A program made the translations under genes and the position numbers. 64,000 nucleotides of DNA, from assembly GCA_015709655.1 (NCBI GenBank), contig CP054181.1:1360207-1424206 (forward strand), in the 5' to 3' direction. Below are positions 1 through 8,920 of this stretch, one piece after another. Below the pieces are notes generated by a model. The model was not told the origin of the DNA and made no database searches. It saw only the letters and a program-made list of their open reading frames with translations. The DNA comes from Ignavibacteria bacterium. Its GTDB lineage: Bacteria > Bacteroidota > Ignavibacteria > Kapaibacteriales > Kapaibacteriaceae. Positions within the stretch are counted from its first letter, which is position 1; the number at the start of each line of letters is the position of its first letter.

Positions 1-30
1 ATGTGACACACCCCGGCCCCACCCCCGGCC

Positions 31-65
31 CCCTCCCCAAACCCCTTCGGGCTTTAGGGAGGGGA
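31..65. repeat. C-rich imperfect hairpin
   Basis: A run of C-rich DNA is followed by an imperfect inverted repeat: CCCTCCCCAAACC on the left and a complementary GGGCTTTAGGGAGGGG on the right. It lies at the window edge before any gene. It could be an intergenic repeat or the terminator of a gene beyond the edge. A similar C-rich string occurs near 36810-36838. Confidence 0.4.
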
Positions 66-200
66 GACAGAATCATAAGATTTATTAAAACTTTTAATGG
101 TCAGAACGTCAGGGCGCACGGCCGTGCACCCGCAATAGACAATCTCGCCGATTTTGTATTGTTTTTTATGATGTTCCGTACAGGCCAACCATGTGCGGCA

Positions 201-374
201 GGGTGGCCGCATGGGGCCGCCCCTACGGTATTATCGTTATTTATGTTGTTTCGTGCGGGCGACCACGCGGGGTTGCCCCTACGGTTTCGTATTTTTTTTA
301 TGTTGTTTCGCGGTGGACGGATGCCATCCGCCCCTACGGATTCGCGCGGGCGACCACGCGGGGTTGTCCATACG
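201..374. repeat. Four tandem hairpin repeat units
   Basis: Four related units of about 27 bp start at 201, 257, 312 and 348. The best unit reads GGGCGACC, a short loop, then GGTTGCCC followed by CTACG, so each unit is a small hairpin. Spacers share a T-rich string ending in TGTTGTTTCG or TGATGTTTC. Unit 1 and unit 3 differ in sequence but keep the stem, which suggests selection on pairing. This looks like an intergenic palindromic repeat family. The whole 1-430 stretch has no convincing gene. Confidence 0.65.
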
Positions 375-435
375 AGTTCGTATTGTGTTTATGATGTTTC
401 TGACCCAATCAATTCAGCTCTGAGTAATTTTGTCT

Positions 436-906
436 ATGGGTGAAATTCTCCGTAACCGGTTAAAGCAGAAAGGATTCGATTCCGAGCATCAGGAAGCGCT
501 CCTTAGTCTACTGGTGGCTGCCGACGTGTTAAACAGGAAGCTGCAGCAAATCTGTGAACAGTATTCCATTACGCACCCTCAGTATAACGTTCTTAGAATC
601 TTGCGGGGTTCGTATCCAAATGGACATCCGCGTTCTGAGATCATTGCAAGGATGTTGCAACGAGCTCCGGATGTTACACGGTTAATAAACCGGTTGGAAA
701 AAGTTGGCCTTGTATGCAGGGCCCGTACTACCGAGGATCGCCGACTGTCTCTAACCTTTATCACCCCAAAAGGTATTGAGCTGCTCAATGCGATGCATGC
801 CGATATAACAAGCCTTGGAACTGAGCTTCGGGAGCGCCTGAACGTTGAAGAAGCCGCCGATCTGATTAAATATTGCGAGCGTATTATTCAATGGGACCTC
901 GAATAA
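436..906 (+). CDS. MarR-family transcriptional regulator
   Basis: A cytoplasmic DNA-binding regulator of about 156 residues, the usual MarR length. The winged helix-turn-helix is visible in the middle: QYNVLRIL leads into the recognition region, followed by LINRLEKVGLVCR and the wing RTTEDRRLSLTFITPKG. Long helices at both ends fit the dimerisation domain. ATG 436 is chosen; TTG 430 is an alternative and neither has a clear ribosome-binding site. The next gene overlaps its end by 16 bp, so the CAP-domain protein may be co-transcribed. The ligand and operator cannot be read from the sequence. Confidence 0.85.
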   Translation: MGEILRNRLKQKGFDSEHQEALLSLLVAADVLNRKLQQICEQYSITHPQYNVLRILRGSYPNGHPRSEIIARMLQRAPDVTRLINRLEKVGLVCRARTTEDRRLSLTFITPKGIELLNAMHADITSLGTELRERLNVEEAADLIKYCERIIQWDLE

Positions 907-1487
907 CCCGCATATTCTCCTTTTTTGCGGCATGGTTGATGTGGGCGTTGCCTGCATCGGCACAACAACTGTCATACGACTCGCTGGCAGGTTCGTTCGT
1001 GAAAGAGCTGAATGCACTGCGTGCAGATCCTGCATCGTATCTGCCGCGCATCGAGGAATACCGAGTCCAGGTTCAGTCGTTCACACCCAGCATTAAAAAA
1101 CTCAATAAAGCCGTCAGTGAGATTAAAACGATCCTGGCAAAACAGAGCCCCCTTCTCCCACTTACCGTTGACTCTGCATTAATGAAGGCGGCGGCTGACC
1201 ATGTAGCCGATGCGGCGGCTACCGGTATTTTGGGCCATATCGGAAGCAGTGGATCAAATCCAGGTACCAGAGTGGCACGGTATGGATTGTATCGGGATTT
1301 GTCAGAAGCAATTACGTACGGACATTTGAGTACTGCTCTGATGCTAGCATCGTTCCTTGTTGACGAAGGAACACCCGACAGAGGTCACAGAAAATCAGTA
1401 CTGGCGTCTCAGTACACCAAAATTGGCGTTGCCATTGGCTACCATCCAAAGTACGACATTCAGCTTGTTGTGCTGGTTGGTAATTAA
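891..1487 (+). CDS. Secreted CAP-domain (SCP/PR1-like) protein
   Basis: About 198 residues with a signal peptide (hydrophobic stretch ending ALPASAQQ). The rest matches the CAP fold: an N-terminal helix FVKELNALRADPASY, the HIGSSGSNPGTRVARYG segment, the SEAITYG motif, and the D-GTPDRGHRKSVL segment typical of the family. Bacterial CAP proteins are extracytoplasmic and their roles are mostly unknown. ATG 891 is chosen because it gives a clean signal peptide; an upstream TTG at 873 would disrupt it. The reading frame overlaps the MarR gene end, so the two probably share a transcript. One AGCCCCCTT motif lies inside at 1146. Confidence 0.82.
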   Translation: MGPRITRIFSFFAAWLMWALPASAQQLSYDSLAGSFVKELNALRADPASYLPRIEEYRVQVQSFTPSIKKLNKAVSEIKTILAKQSPLLPLTVDSALMKAAADHVADAAATGILGHIGSSGSNPGTRVARYGLYRDLSEAITYGHLSTALMLASFLVDEGTPDRGHRKSVLASQYTKIGVAIGYHPKYDIQLVVLVGN

Positions 1488-1530
1488 AGAGCCGTATCTG
1501 TCCACTCTTAGTACCAACACCTGCATACCC

Positions 1531-3102
1531 CTACAGCGGTATTGTTCCATGCTTCTTTGCGGGATTACTATCCACCTTTGTTGCCAGCCGCCTCAATGCC
1601 GTAATCAGCTCTCTTCGAGTTTCTGCGGGTTCAATCACGTCATCCACGTAGCCGCGTTCTGCAGCCTCGTACGGATTGGCAAATTCTTTATTATACTCGT
1701 CGATGAGCTGCTGGGTTCGTTTTTCGATTTGTTCGGGTGTAGGAGCAACCGAATCGCTACCGTTTGCCTTTTTCCTGTCCTTGTATAGTATTTCAACAGC
1801 CCCTTTCGCTCCCATTACGGCGATTTCGGCTGTTGGCCATGCAACATTATAGTCGCCACGAATATGCCGTGAACTCATCACATCATAAGCGCCGCCGTAT
1901 GCTTTACGCGTAATAACAGTCAGCTTGGGAACGGTTGCCTCGCAATAGGCATACAGCAGTTTTGCTCCGTGGCGTATGATACCTCCCCATTCCTGGTCAG
2001 TTCCGGGAAGAAAGCCGGGTACATCCTCGAAGGTTACCAGCGGAATGTTAAACGCATCACAGAACCGAACAAAGCGTGCACCTTTTACGGAGCTGGAAAT
2101 ATCAAGAACGCCGGCAAGAGATGCCGGCTGATTGGCAACAATGCCAACGGGTATACTATCGAGTGTTGCAAAGCCAACAACCAGGTTCGAAGCAAATTCT
2201 TCGTGAACTTCAAAAAAATCCCGCTCATCAACCACTTCGCGAATCACGTCCTTAATATCGTAAGGATGATTAGGATTTTCCGGAATGATTGTTTCCAGCT
2301 TCTTACATGTTCTGTCGGGTACGTCGGTGGTTGGTAAGTGTGGTGGATTCACTCGATTGCTTGACGGCAGGTAGCGAACAAGCTTACGTACTGCAAGCAG
2401 ACACTGCACTTCGTCGTCCATTGCAAAGTGGGCTACACCACTTCGCGAAGCATGGGTTTCGGCACCTCCAAGTTCTTCGAACGACACATCTTCGTGAGTA
2501 ACGGTTTTTACAACTTCGGGTCCGGTCACAAACATGTAGCTGCTGCCCTTCACCATAAACACAAAGTCCGTAAGTGCCGGCGAGTACACAGCGCCGCCGG
2601 CACAGGGTCCGAGAACCACGCTTATCTGTGGCACCACACCGCTGGCCAGTGTATTGCGCAGAAATATGTCGGCATAACCTCCAAGGCTTACTACACCCTC
2701 CTGAATTCGAGCACCACCGGAATCATTCAATCCGATAATTGGCGCCCCAATCTTCATTGCGTGGTCCATCACCTTGCAGATTTTTTCGGCATGAACCTCG
2801 CTGAGTGATCCTCCAAAAACCGTGAAGTCCTGCGAAAACACACACACATGCCTGCCGTCAATGGTGCCAACACCGGTAACTACGCCATCGCCGAGTGGAC
2901 GTTGCTTGTCAAGACCAAAGCGAGAGCTCCGGTGACGTGCCAGCATATCGAATTCCTTAAATGATCCATCGTCTAACAGTACCGACAGACGTTCTCTGGC
3001 TGTAAGCTTGCCCTTTGCATGCTGCTGTGCTATGCGTTTCTCGCCTCCTCCAAGAAGGGCTTCGTTTTTTAGTTCTCTCAGTTTTTCAATCCGGTTGCTC
3101 AT
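1531..3102 (-). CDS. pccB: Acyl-CoA carboxylase carboxyltransferase (propionyl/methylmalonyl-CoA type)
   Basis: A 523-residue protein of normal length for the beta subunit of propionyl-CoA carboxylase or the alpha subunit of methylmalonyl-CoA decarboxylase. It transfers carboxyl between biotin and an acyl-CoA. Both crotonase-like halves are visible: the N-terminal part with [32 protein letters not shown] and [16 protein letters not shown], and the C-terminal part with [30 protein letters not shown] and [14 protein letters not shown]. No biotin carboxylase or biotin carrier gene is next to it, so partners must be encoded elsewhere. Substrate cannot be fixed from sequence alone. It is divergent from the 3250 gene across 147 bp that probably holds both promoters. 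Confidence 0.92.
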   Translation of the reverse strand: MSNRIEKLRELKNEALLGGGEKRIAQQHAKGKLTARERLSVLLDDGSFKEFDMLARHRSSRFGLDKQRPLGDGVVTGVGTIDGRHVCVFSQDFTVFGGSLSEVHAEKICKVMDHAMKIGAPIIGLNDSGGARIQEGVVSLGGYADIFLRNTLASGVVPQISVVLGPCAGGAVYSPALTDFVFMVKGSSYMFVTGPEVVKTVTHEDVSFEELGGAETHASRSGVAHFAMDDEVQCLLAVRKLVRYLPSSNRVNPPHLPTTDVPDRTCKKLETIIPENPNHPYDIKDVIREVVDERDFFEVHEEFASNLVVGFATLDSIPVGIVANQPASLAGVLDISSSVKGARFVRFCDAFNIPLVTFEDVPGFLPGTDQEWGGIIRHGAKLLYAYCEATVPKLTVITRKAYGGAYDVMSSRHIRGDYNVAWPTAEIAVMGAKGAVEILYKDRKKANGSDSVAPTPEQIEKRTQQLIDEYNKEFANPYEAAERGYVDDVIEPAETRRELITALRRLATKVDSNPAKKHGTIPL

Positions 3103-3249
3103 GGCTATTCCTTATTAGGGCAAACTATGGTTTACGCATTTTACACTCAGGCAGGTGGTACAAACCGCAACGTCTGCTTCACCCCCCTCTAATGACAATG
3201 CACCTTATCGACTCGATGATCAAAAATACATCTCGTAATTTGCGTACCT

Positions 3250-3627
3250 ATGGCTTACAGAATACTCCTACTTTGTTCCGGCCTTTTAATGATGTTTGCC
3301 GTGTTCAGTCTGGTCCTCACCATTGGTTCGGTTGTGGGTGGCAGTGATACATGGAAGGGCAACTTAATCCTGGGACTGTGTTTCGTGACGTTAACAACGG
3401 TGTTTCTGGTTATCGGGCTGGTAAAACGCAAGGCTGTATATTCCAGAATCGAAACTGAAATTGCTGCTCAGTTAGTTCAGCACAATTATGTTGACGCAAA
3501 AGTCTTTGCACAGTCAGCGGGGATATCACTCGATGATGCCAGAGACCAGCTTGACAAGCGAATGAAAACCCGGGGCTGGCAACGAACCGAACTTCCGGAA
3601 TACAACGCTCAATATCATAAGAAATAG
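3250..3627 (+). CDS. Small two-helix inner-membrane protein, unknown function
   Basis: A 125-residue protein. Two hydrophobic segments (about residues 5-29 and 39-60) are separated by a short polar loop, followed by a basic stretch VKRKAVYSRIE and a soluble helical tail of about 60 residues (LDDARDQLDKRMKTRGW). I do not recognise a family. The positive residues after the second helix suggest that both termini are cytoplasmic. It is a single gene followed directly by a strong hairpin terminator. Confidence 0.65.
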   Translation: MAYRILLLCSGLLMMFAVFSLVLTIGSVVGGSDTWKGNLILGLCFVTLTTVFLVIGLVKRKAVYSRIETEIAAQLVQHNYVDAKVFAQSAGISLDDARDQLDKRMKTRGWQRTELPEYNAQYHKK

Positions 3628-3628
3628 A

Positions 3629-3661
3629 AAAGGGGCTTGAGCACGTACCCAAGCCCCTTAA
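3629..3661. terminator. Bidirectional terminator built from two AGCCCCTT motifs
   Basis: A perfect 10-bp stem (AAGGGGCTTG at 3630-3639, CAAGCCCCTT at 3650-3659) with a 10-nt loop lies between the convergent genes ending at 3627 and 3675. Each arm is a copy of the short motif that recurs through the window. Flanking A/T residues are modest on both sides. Confidence 0.8.
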
Positions 3662-3674
3662 CAGTTCCTGTTTC

Positions 3675-5765
3675 TTAAAATTTCTGAACTTGCACGGACT
3701 GAATGCCGGTACCTGTTTTTACGATTACGGTATACGTCCCTGCAGCACCATTCAATGGCATCGTAAACGTATTTCCTGTCGATGTGGTACGCTGAACCTC
3801 TCTCCCCAGTGCATCAACAACAACGATGGTTGCTTCCGGTGCGCCTTCGATAACGATGTGAGATGTAAATGGGTTGGGATAAACAGTAACCGGACTTGTA
3901 ATGTCTGCCGATACATCTGCAGGGCCTACGATAAAGTTGTCTGACCAGCGGCGGCAGCCATCATCATTTGATATCAAGACGCGATAGTACCCGTCGCCCG
4001 TAATGGCAGTACTTTGCTCAACTGCGCCGCTTATGGCCTTCCCATTTTTAAACCACTGGTAGTAAACATCCTGAATCGAGCAGGTGAGTTGTTGATCCTG
4101 ACGCGAAATAACGGGTTCCGGAAGTGCCGGCGTTATTGTTATGTGCAGTGTATCTGAAAAACCAATGCAGTTATAGGTATCGGTGATTTCCACGTACACC
4201 GTGTATTCGCCTTCTGCAAGTTCAGCAAGCTGAAATTTGGAAGGTATCGGGGTAGGCCGAATTGTGCCGTTCACATACCACCTGTAGGTGGGATAACCTT
4301 GTGGTGCCTGAATTGTAGAGTCGGTGAGCATACACAGCACAATTGAACTGGTCTTGGTGTTTAAAGCCGTGTTTGGCCCGCACTTGGTATGAGCAACAAA
4401 TGAGTCGGTAAACTTACCGCCTTCTACTGTTTGTGCGTCGAACGTAGCGCGTGTGTCAAAGTAGCCCGCTACAACAACCTCACCTTTTTGATTTGCACGG
4501 ATGCCGGTGCCAAGGTCATCGTAAGGACCTCCAGCGGACTTCACCCACTCTACGTCGCCATTAGGCCACAGACGCATAAAAAAGATATCATCGCCGCCAT
4601 GAGTGGTCACTGTGGTACCGCCCAGAACCGCAGTACTGTCAAATGTGCCAACAACGTACATTGCTCCTCTGCTGTCGGCATAAATCGCCCTACCGGTTTC
4701 AGTTAGTTCTCCGCCATAATTACGGACTAAATCAATATCACCATTTTTTGTAAATCTGCATACGAACGCATCTTCATACAAGTCGCTGTTAGCAGATAAC
4801 ATCTGGGTATCGAAGGTGGTTTTTCCGAACATAGCGCCGGTAGTCAGGAAGCGTCCTTCGGAATCAGCAAAGCCGCTAATGACTTTATCCTTCCGTTGGG
4901 TACCAATTTTCTTGGCCCACTGTGTTTCGCCATTTGCTGTTAGTGCCCAAACAAAAAAGTCCTGTTCATTTAACAGAGCAACCAGGGAATGTCCAACCGG
5001 AAAGTTTACGGTACCGTTAAAGTATCCCGTTGCATATACGCGGTCGCCATTTGGACTAACACCCACAGACAAGGCCATATCGGACTGACCGCTGCCGGCG
5101 CTGCGCACCCAAACAACGTCGCCATTTGCAGAGAGTTTACACACAAAGATGTCAGTATTCCCAGCCGAGCTAATCTGCTTGGTATCAAACTTTGCAGTTT
5201 TACCAAAGCCCCCTGCCAGGTACACCATGCCAAGGGAGTCAACAGCAATAAACGGAGATGGCTCCGAGTATCCCGGGGCACCGAACACTTTCACCCACAA
5301 AAGGATGCCGCTTCTATCGAACTTGGCAATAAACATGTCAACATCGAACGGTTCAAGAGCCTCTATCATTTGTCCGCCAACCATTGCCTGGTCTTCGAAC
5401 GCCCCGGCTACATAGTAATTTCCTTTATTGTCAGCAACAATGCACGAGACTTCGTCGAGGCTGTACCCGCCGTAGGTATCAAAATCAACAGCTTTGCCGC
5501 TGGTATCAAACCGCGCAGTAAAGCCGTCATAATTACCAATCCCCAGCATGAGTGTAGTATCTACACGAACCGAGTCGGAGAAGGTACCTGCAATGTGGGC
5601 ATGACCATCTATACCAAGTGCCAGTGAAAATGCTTCGTCAAACGTTGGACCGGTAATGGTTTTAATCCACTTATATTTTGGTTGTGCCAGAGCTAATGTG
5701 GAAAAACTGCACATCAGGATTGCTACCAGCACAAGCTGATGTATAAATCTGTTAATGAAGATCAT
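3675..5765 (-). CDS. Secreted SBBP beta-propeller protein with T9SS sorting domain
   Basis: About 696 residues. It has a signal peptide (LVLVAILMCSFSTLALAQ) and then eight or so repeats of roughly 50 residues with the SBBP pattern, such as GDVVWVRSAGS and GYFNGTVNF, forming a beta-propeller to about residue 460. Next is an Ig/PKD-like segment (TYRWYVNGTIRP, YYQWFKNGKAIS). The C-terminus is a type A T9SS signal: VYPNPFTSHIVIEGAP, VVDALGREV, GTYTVIVKTG. It is therefore predicted to cross the outer membrane by T9SS and be anchored or released. ATG 5765 is preferred over GTG 5771 because GGAG sits 5 nt upstream. The ligand is unknown. Confidence 0.85.
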   Translation of the reverse strand: MIFINRFIHQLVLVAILMCSFSTLALAQPKYKWIKTITGPTFDEAFSLALGIDGHAHIAGTFSDSVRVDTTLMLGIGNYDGFTARFDTSGKAVDFDTYGGYSLDEVSCIVADNKGNYYVAGAFEDQAMVGGQMIEALEPFDVDMFIAKFDRSGILLWVKVFGAPGYSEPSPFIAVDSLGMVYLAGGFGKTAKFDTKQISSAGNTDIFVCKLSANGDVVWVRSAGSGQSDMALSVGVSPNGDRVYATGYFNGTVNFPVGHSLVALLNEQDFFVWALTANGETQWAKKIGTQRKDKVISGFADSEGRFLTTGAMFGKTTFDTQMLSANSDLYEDAFVCRFTKNGDIDLVRNYGGELTETGRAIYADSRGAMYVVGTFDSTAVLGGTTVTTHGGDDIFFMRLWPNGDVEWVKSAGGPYDDLGTGIRANQKGEVVVAGYFDTRATFDAQTVEGGKFTDSFVAHTKCGPNTALNTKTSSIVLCMLTDSTIQAPQGYPTYRWYVNGTIRPTPIPSKFQLAELAEGEYTVYVEITDTYNCIGFSDTLHITITPALPEPVISRQDQQLTCSIQDVYYQWFKNGKAISGAVEQSTAITGDGYYRVLISNDDGCRRWSDNFIVGPADVSADITSPVTVYPNPFTSHIVIEGAPEATIVVVDALGREVQRTTSTGNTFTMPLNGAAGTYTVIVKTGTGIQSVQVQKF

Positions 5766-5782
5766 GGTCACTCCAGAATTAA

Positions 5783-6355
5783 TTATTCAATTAGTCCGCG
5801 GCCCATTTTGCTGATTTGGCCGGATTCTTTCAACTCAGACAAGACGGAATCAATAATACCGTTGACGAAGACACCGCTCTTATCCGTACTATATCGTTTT
5901 GCTAGTACAATTGCTTCATTGATTGTAACTTTTATCGGAATATCCGGGCACGAGATAAGTTCAGCAATTGCCAGTTCCAGTAAAATCTTATCCAGAGTGG
6001 CAATCCGTTCCATTTCCCAGTTTTCCAGGTTTCGCTTGATAAGGTCATTAATAATATCGCGGTTGTCACGGATTTTTTCAATGATCGTAATAGCGTACCG
6101 AACTTCATCGTCAGCCCATTCAATGGGAATATCGGCTTCCAGTTCTTCAACTTCATCTGGCCGCAGAATCCGACCTCCGCTATTTGCCTCCGGCGAGTCA
6201 AATGTGAACCGTCGGAAAAACACATGCTCGAAGATGTCATCAAATGGAATTTCACCATTGGATGATGCTGCCAGGACCTGAAACACTTTTTCGCGCGCAA
6301 GGTGTCGCGATCCGTTAATCTTTTTTTTCTTGCTTAGTGGAAACCCGTTGCTCAA
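5783..6355 (-). CDS. nusB: Transcription antitermination protein NusB
   Basis: About 190 residues. NusB binds boxA RNA with NusE during rRNA transcription. Family features are SRHLAREKVFQVLAA near the N-terminus, the WEMERIATLDKILLELAIAEL segment and KVTINEAIVLAKRYSTDKSGVFVNGIIDSVL at the end. It is about 30-40 residues longer than typical NusB, because of a lysine-rich N-terminus and a longer middle. No ATG is available before the conserved region, so TTG 6355 is taken as the start; the exact start is uncertain. It lies 17 bp upstream of the SBBP gene in the same direction. Confidence 0.9.
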   Translation of the reverse strand: MSNGFPLSKKKKINGSRHLAREKVFQVLAASSNGEIPFDDIFEHVFFRRFTFDSPEANSGGRILRPDEVEELEADIPIEWADDEVRYAITIIEKIRDNRDIINDLIKRNLENWEMERIATLDKILLELAIAELISCPDIPIKVTINEAIVLAKRYSTDKSGVFVNGIIDSVLSELKESGQISKMGRGLIE

Positions 6356-6383
6356 CTACGTTGCTTTCGATACCGTAAAAATC

Positions 6384-7472
6384 TTATAAGCCACGAATTG
6401 ATGGTGTTCCGGTGAACATACCGTGAACGTGGCGTACTTTTTTAATTCGCTCCTCGGCAATGGCATTACTGGCTTCGATTGTAAGAATATTCTTGTCGCG
6501 TGCCGTTGTGAGGATATTCATCGTAATATCATAAATACCCTCTGCCTGACGCATCACTGAGTCTCTGTCGTAACCGGTAACTTCGGATGCCACGTTCATC
6601 AGCCCGCCTGAGTTAACCACATAATCGGGTGCATAAATGATATTTTGCTTTTGCAGTGCTGCAGCATGAACATCTTCGTTTTGAAGCTGGTTGTTTGCAG
6701 CCCCGCACACAACGGAGCATGACAGTTGTGCTATGGTTTCGTTATTAAGCACTGCCCCTAAGGCATTGGGCGAGAAGATATCGCAAGGAGTTGTAAACAC
6801 TTCATCGGGCGATATCACGGTAGCACCGGTTTCGGCAGCAACTTTATTTGAACGCTCTTCGTAGATATCCGAAACAAAAACAATTGCTCCGTCCTTCACC
6901 AGATGTTTTACAAGGTTCGACGCTACGTGACCTGCACCCTGAACTACGACACGCTTTTTTGACAGTGAGTCGGTACCCCAGGCAAATTTTGCTGCTGCCT
7001 TCATCCCTGAATATACACCAAAGGCAGTCACCGGCGACGGGTCACCTGATCCGCCTACGCCACCTACACCGGTAACAAACCGGGTTTCCATCCTTATCCA
7101 CTCCATGTCGCGTACACTGGTACCAACATCTTCGGCAGTAATGTATCTGCCACGCAGACTTTCCACCATTTTGCCGTAGGAGCGGAATTTGGCTTCGTTC
7201 TTGTCGGTGCGAGGGTCTCCGATAATCACAGCCTTTCCACCACCCAGATTAACTCCGCTGACAGCAGCTTTATAGGTCATGCCTCGTGATAGCCGAAGGG
7301 CATCTGTTATTGCGTCTTCATCAGTGGAATAATTCCACATGCGAGTACCGCCCAGAGCCGGACCAAGAGACGTATCGTGAATGGCGATTACTGCACGCAG
7401 GCCGGTAACCGGATCGGAACACAGAACTACTTGTTCGTGCCCCATTGTCTGGAGGGTGTCAAAGAGCTTCAT
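6384..7472 (-). CDS. ldh: Leucine dehydrogenase (Glu/Leu/Phe/Val family)
   Basis: A 362-residue NAD-dependent amino-acid dehydrogenase that reversibly deaminates branched-chain amino acids. The N-terminal domain has GPALGGTRMW and the catalytic lysine region MTYKAAVSGVNLGGGKAVI, followed by the aspartate of ITAEDVGTS. The Rossmann half starts at VVVQGAGHVASNLVKHL. Length matches leucine dehydrogenases; phenylalanine or valine specificity cannot be excluded. ATG 7472 has AGGA 5 nt upstream. It precedes nusB by 28 bp, so read-through into nusB is plausible. Confidence 0.9.
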   Translation of the reverse strand: MKLFDTLQTMGHEQVVLCSDPVTGLRAVIAIHDTSLGPALGGTRMWNYSTDEDAITDALRLSRGMTYKAAVSGVNLGGGKAVIIGDPRTDKNEAKFRSYGKMVESLRGRYITAEDVGTSVRDMEWIRMETRFVTGVGGVGGSGDPSPVTAFGVYSGMKAAAKFAWGTDSLSKKRVVVQGAGHVASNLVKHLVKDGAIVFVSDIYEERSNKVAAETGATVISPDEVFTTPCDIFSPNALGAVLNNETIAQLSCSVVCGAANNQLQNEDVHAAALQKQNIIYAPDYVVNSGGLMNVASEVTGYDRDSVMRQAEGIYDITMNILTTARDKNILTIEASNAIAEERIKKVRHVHGMFTGTPSIRGL

Positions 7473-7662
7473 ATTTATCCTGTTGTGTCAATTTCAGAAA
7501 TGCAAAATACGGAAACCCAATAGTGTAACTCTCAATGTAACAAAACAAATCGTATTCTGAGTGCAGTATGCGTAGTGTATGGCGTAAGCCTCCATCCAGC
7601 ACCCGTAAACTCTGCTTTATCGGTTTAATAGTCATTCCGGAATGCGTCCCGGTGCAACAAAC

Positions 7663-7690
7663 AAAAAAAAGCCGCATGAAAGCGGCTTTT
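7663..7690 (-). terminator. Rho-independent terminator of the RRM gene
   Basis: On the minus strand a 9-bp stem AAAAGCCGC/GCGGCTTTT with a 6-nt loop is followed by a run of eight T. It lies 29 bp past the stop codon of the RNA-binding protein, which makes it a textbook intrinsic terminator. Confidence 0.9.
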
Positions 7691-7718
7691 AAAGGTATGA
7701 GTGATTTTTCTGCAAGAT

Positions 7719-8000
7719 TTAGTTGCGAGGACCGCGGTCACGATCCATACGCGGGCGTTGCTCGCGTGGGCGTGCCTCGTTAACAACCAGGTTCCTGCCA
7801 GCAACACTACGTCCGTTTGTGGCTTCGATTGCAGCGTTGCCATCTGAGTCTGGCATCTCTACAAAACCAAATCCACGGCTGCGGCCTGTAAACTTATCTC
7901 TGACCACAGAGGCAGATTCAACTGTGCCGTACTCAGTGAATACCGAACGAAGCTCATTGTCGTCCATCGAGTATGGCAGGTTACCAACATAAATATTCAT
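7719..8000 (-). CDS. Single-RRM RNA-binding protein
   Basis: A 93-residue protein made of one RNA recognition motif plus a short Arg/Asp-rich tail. RNP2 (IYVGNL) and RNP1 (RGFGFVEM) are both present and spaced normally. Such proteins bind single-stranded RNA and in cyanobacteria are often cold-induced. ATG 8000 is chosen because the RRM starts immediately and AAAGG lies 9 nt upstream; an in-frame ATG at 8009 overlaps that site. An unusually long upstream leader can fold next to the ribosome-binding site. The gene has its own terminator and looks monocistronic. Confidence 0.92.
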   Translation of the reverse strand: MNIYVGNLPYSMDDNELRSVFTEYGTVESASVVRDKFTGRSRGFGFVEMPDSDGNAAIEATNGRSVAGRNLVVNEARPREQRPRMDRDRGPRN

Positions 8001-8090
8001 ACAATACATCCTTTGCGGATCAGTGGCGATATCGTCACCATACACTGAATTAATAATCGACGCGATATCGTTAGCTCGGCGATCCGCCCA
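8001..8090 (-). promoter_or_regulatory. Structured 5' leader of the RRM gene (candidate thermosensor-like element)
   Basis: Two nested inverted repeats lie just upstream of the RRM start: GCGGATC (8015-8021) with GATCCGC (8081-8087), and CGATATCG (8027-8034) with an identical palindromic copy at 8063-8070. The outer stem abuts the AAAGG ribosome-binding site. The pairing is seen in the sequence; a regulatory role is inference. Confidence 0.45.
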
Positions 8091-8185
8091 CGAACCAATG
8101 ATGCAAATTATGGTAGAAAACCATACTTTGATACCATTCACACCAAAAACAGTTAAAAAAACCTTTTTCTGACTCTTTGTCATCG

Positions 8186-8908
8186 TCAGATTTTTGTTGC
8201 ATCATCGTAGTTTTTCTGAACCTGGGCCCAGTTAACGATATTCCACCAATTCGTAACGTAGGCCGCTTTGTTATTGCGGTATTTCAGGTAGTAGGCATGC
8301 TCCCATACGTCGATACCCATAAGCGGGATGGTGTTCCATTGGGTGAGTTTATGCTGGTTTTCGGCCTGCAAAATCAATAGTTGTCCGTTGGACCGAGAGT
8401 AATGCAGCAGTGCCCAGCCGCTTCCTTCTACCGCATTGGCAGCGGCAGAAAACTGATCCTTCATTGCCTGAACTGACCCGAAGCTCCGAACGATTGCCTT
8501 TTCGAGTGTACCGGACGGATTACCACCGCCGCCGTGCCCGGCCGGTGCCATTACCTGCCAGAACATCGAATGCAGGAAATGGCCGCCGCCATGAAAAGCG
8601 GCTTGTTTTGACCAGTGCTGAATTAAGGCGTAGTCGGCCTGTGCCCGTGCCTTTTCCAATGCATCTTGTGCCTTTATCAGCCCATTCACATACCCCTGGT
8701 GGTGTTTATCGTGGTGCAGCTTCATTGTTTCGGCATCAATGTACGGCTCTAATGCTTCGTATGGATAGGGCAACGGAGGAAGGGTTGGCTTTTCGGGTTG
8801 CGTTTGATGATTTGTTTGTGCCAGGACCGGGATGCTGCCTGTGGAAAGAACTGCGGGAACTGCCAGTGCTGCCGCAGTAGTGGAAAGGAATGTGCGTCGG
8901 CTGCTCAT
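8186..8908 (-). CDS. Exported Fe/Mn superoxide dismutase
   Basis: A 240-residue enzyme converting superoxide to peroxide and oxygen. The N-terminus MSSRRTFLSTTAAALAVPAVL looks like a Tat signal, so it probably folds with its metal before export. Metal ligands are visible in the usual places: His in LHHDKHHQGYV, His in GGGHFLHSMFW, Asp and His in DVWEHAYYLKYRN. Iron or manganese preference cannot be decided. A periplasmic Fe/Mn enzyme is less common than a cytoplasmic one. The stop is 12 bp from the start side of fbp's end, in the same direction. Confidence 0.93.
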   Translation of the reverse strand: MSSRRTFLSTTAAALAVPAVLSTGSIPVLAQTNHQTQPEKPTLPPLPYPYEALEPYIDAETMKLHHDKHHQGYVNGLIKAQDALEKARAQADYALIQHWSKQAAFHGGGHFLHSMFWQVMAPAGHGGGGNPSGTLEKAIVRSFGSVQAMKDQFSAAANAVEGSGWALLHYSRSNGQLLILQAENQHKLTQWNTIPLMGIDVWEHAYYLKYRNNKAAYVTNWWNIVNWAQVQKNYDDATKI

Positions 8909-8920
8909 AAAAACTGTACC

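Noticed and set aside
201..374. CRISPR-like array
   Set aside because: The units are hairpins with similar, not unique, spacers of uneven length, and no cas gene is present.
4989..5627. 212-residue plus-strand reading frame
   Set aside because: It lies entirely antisense to the SBBP/T9SS gene and shows no domain, signal or sensible composition.
5739..6281. 180-residue plus-strand reading frame
   Set aside because: It is antisense to nusB, which is a clear family member.
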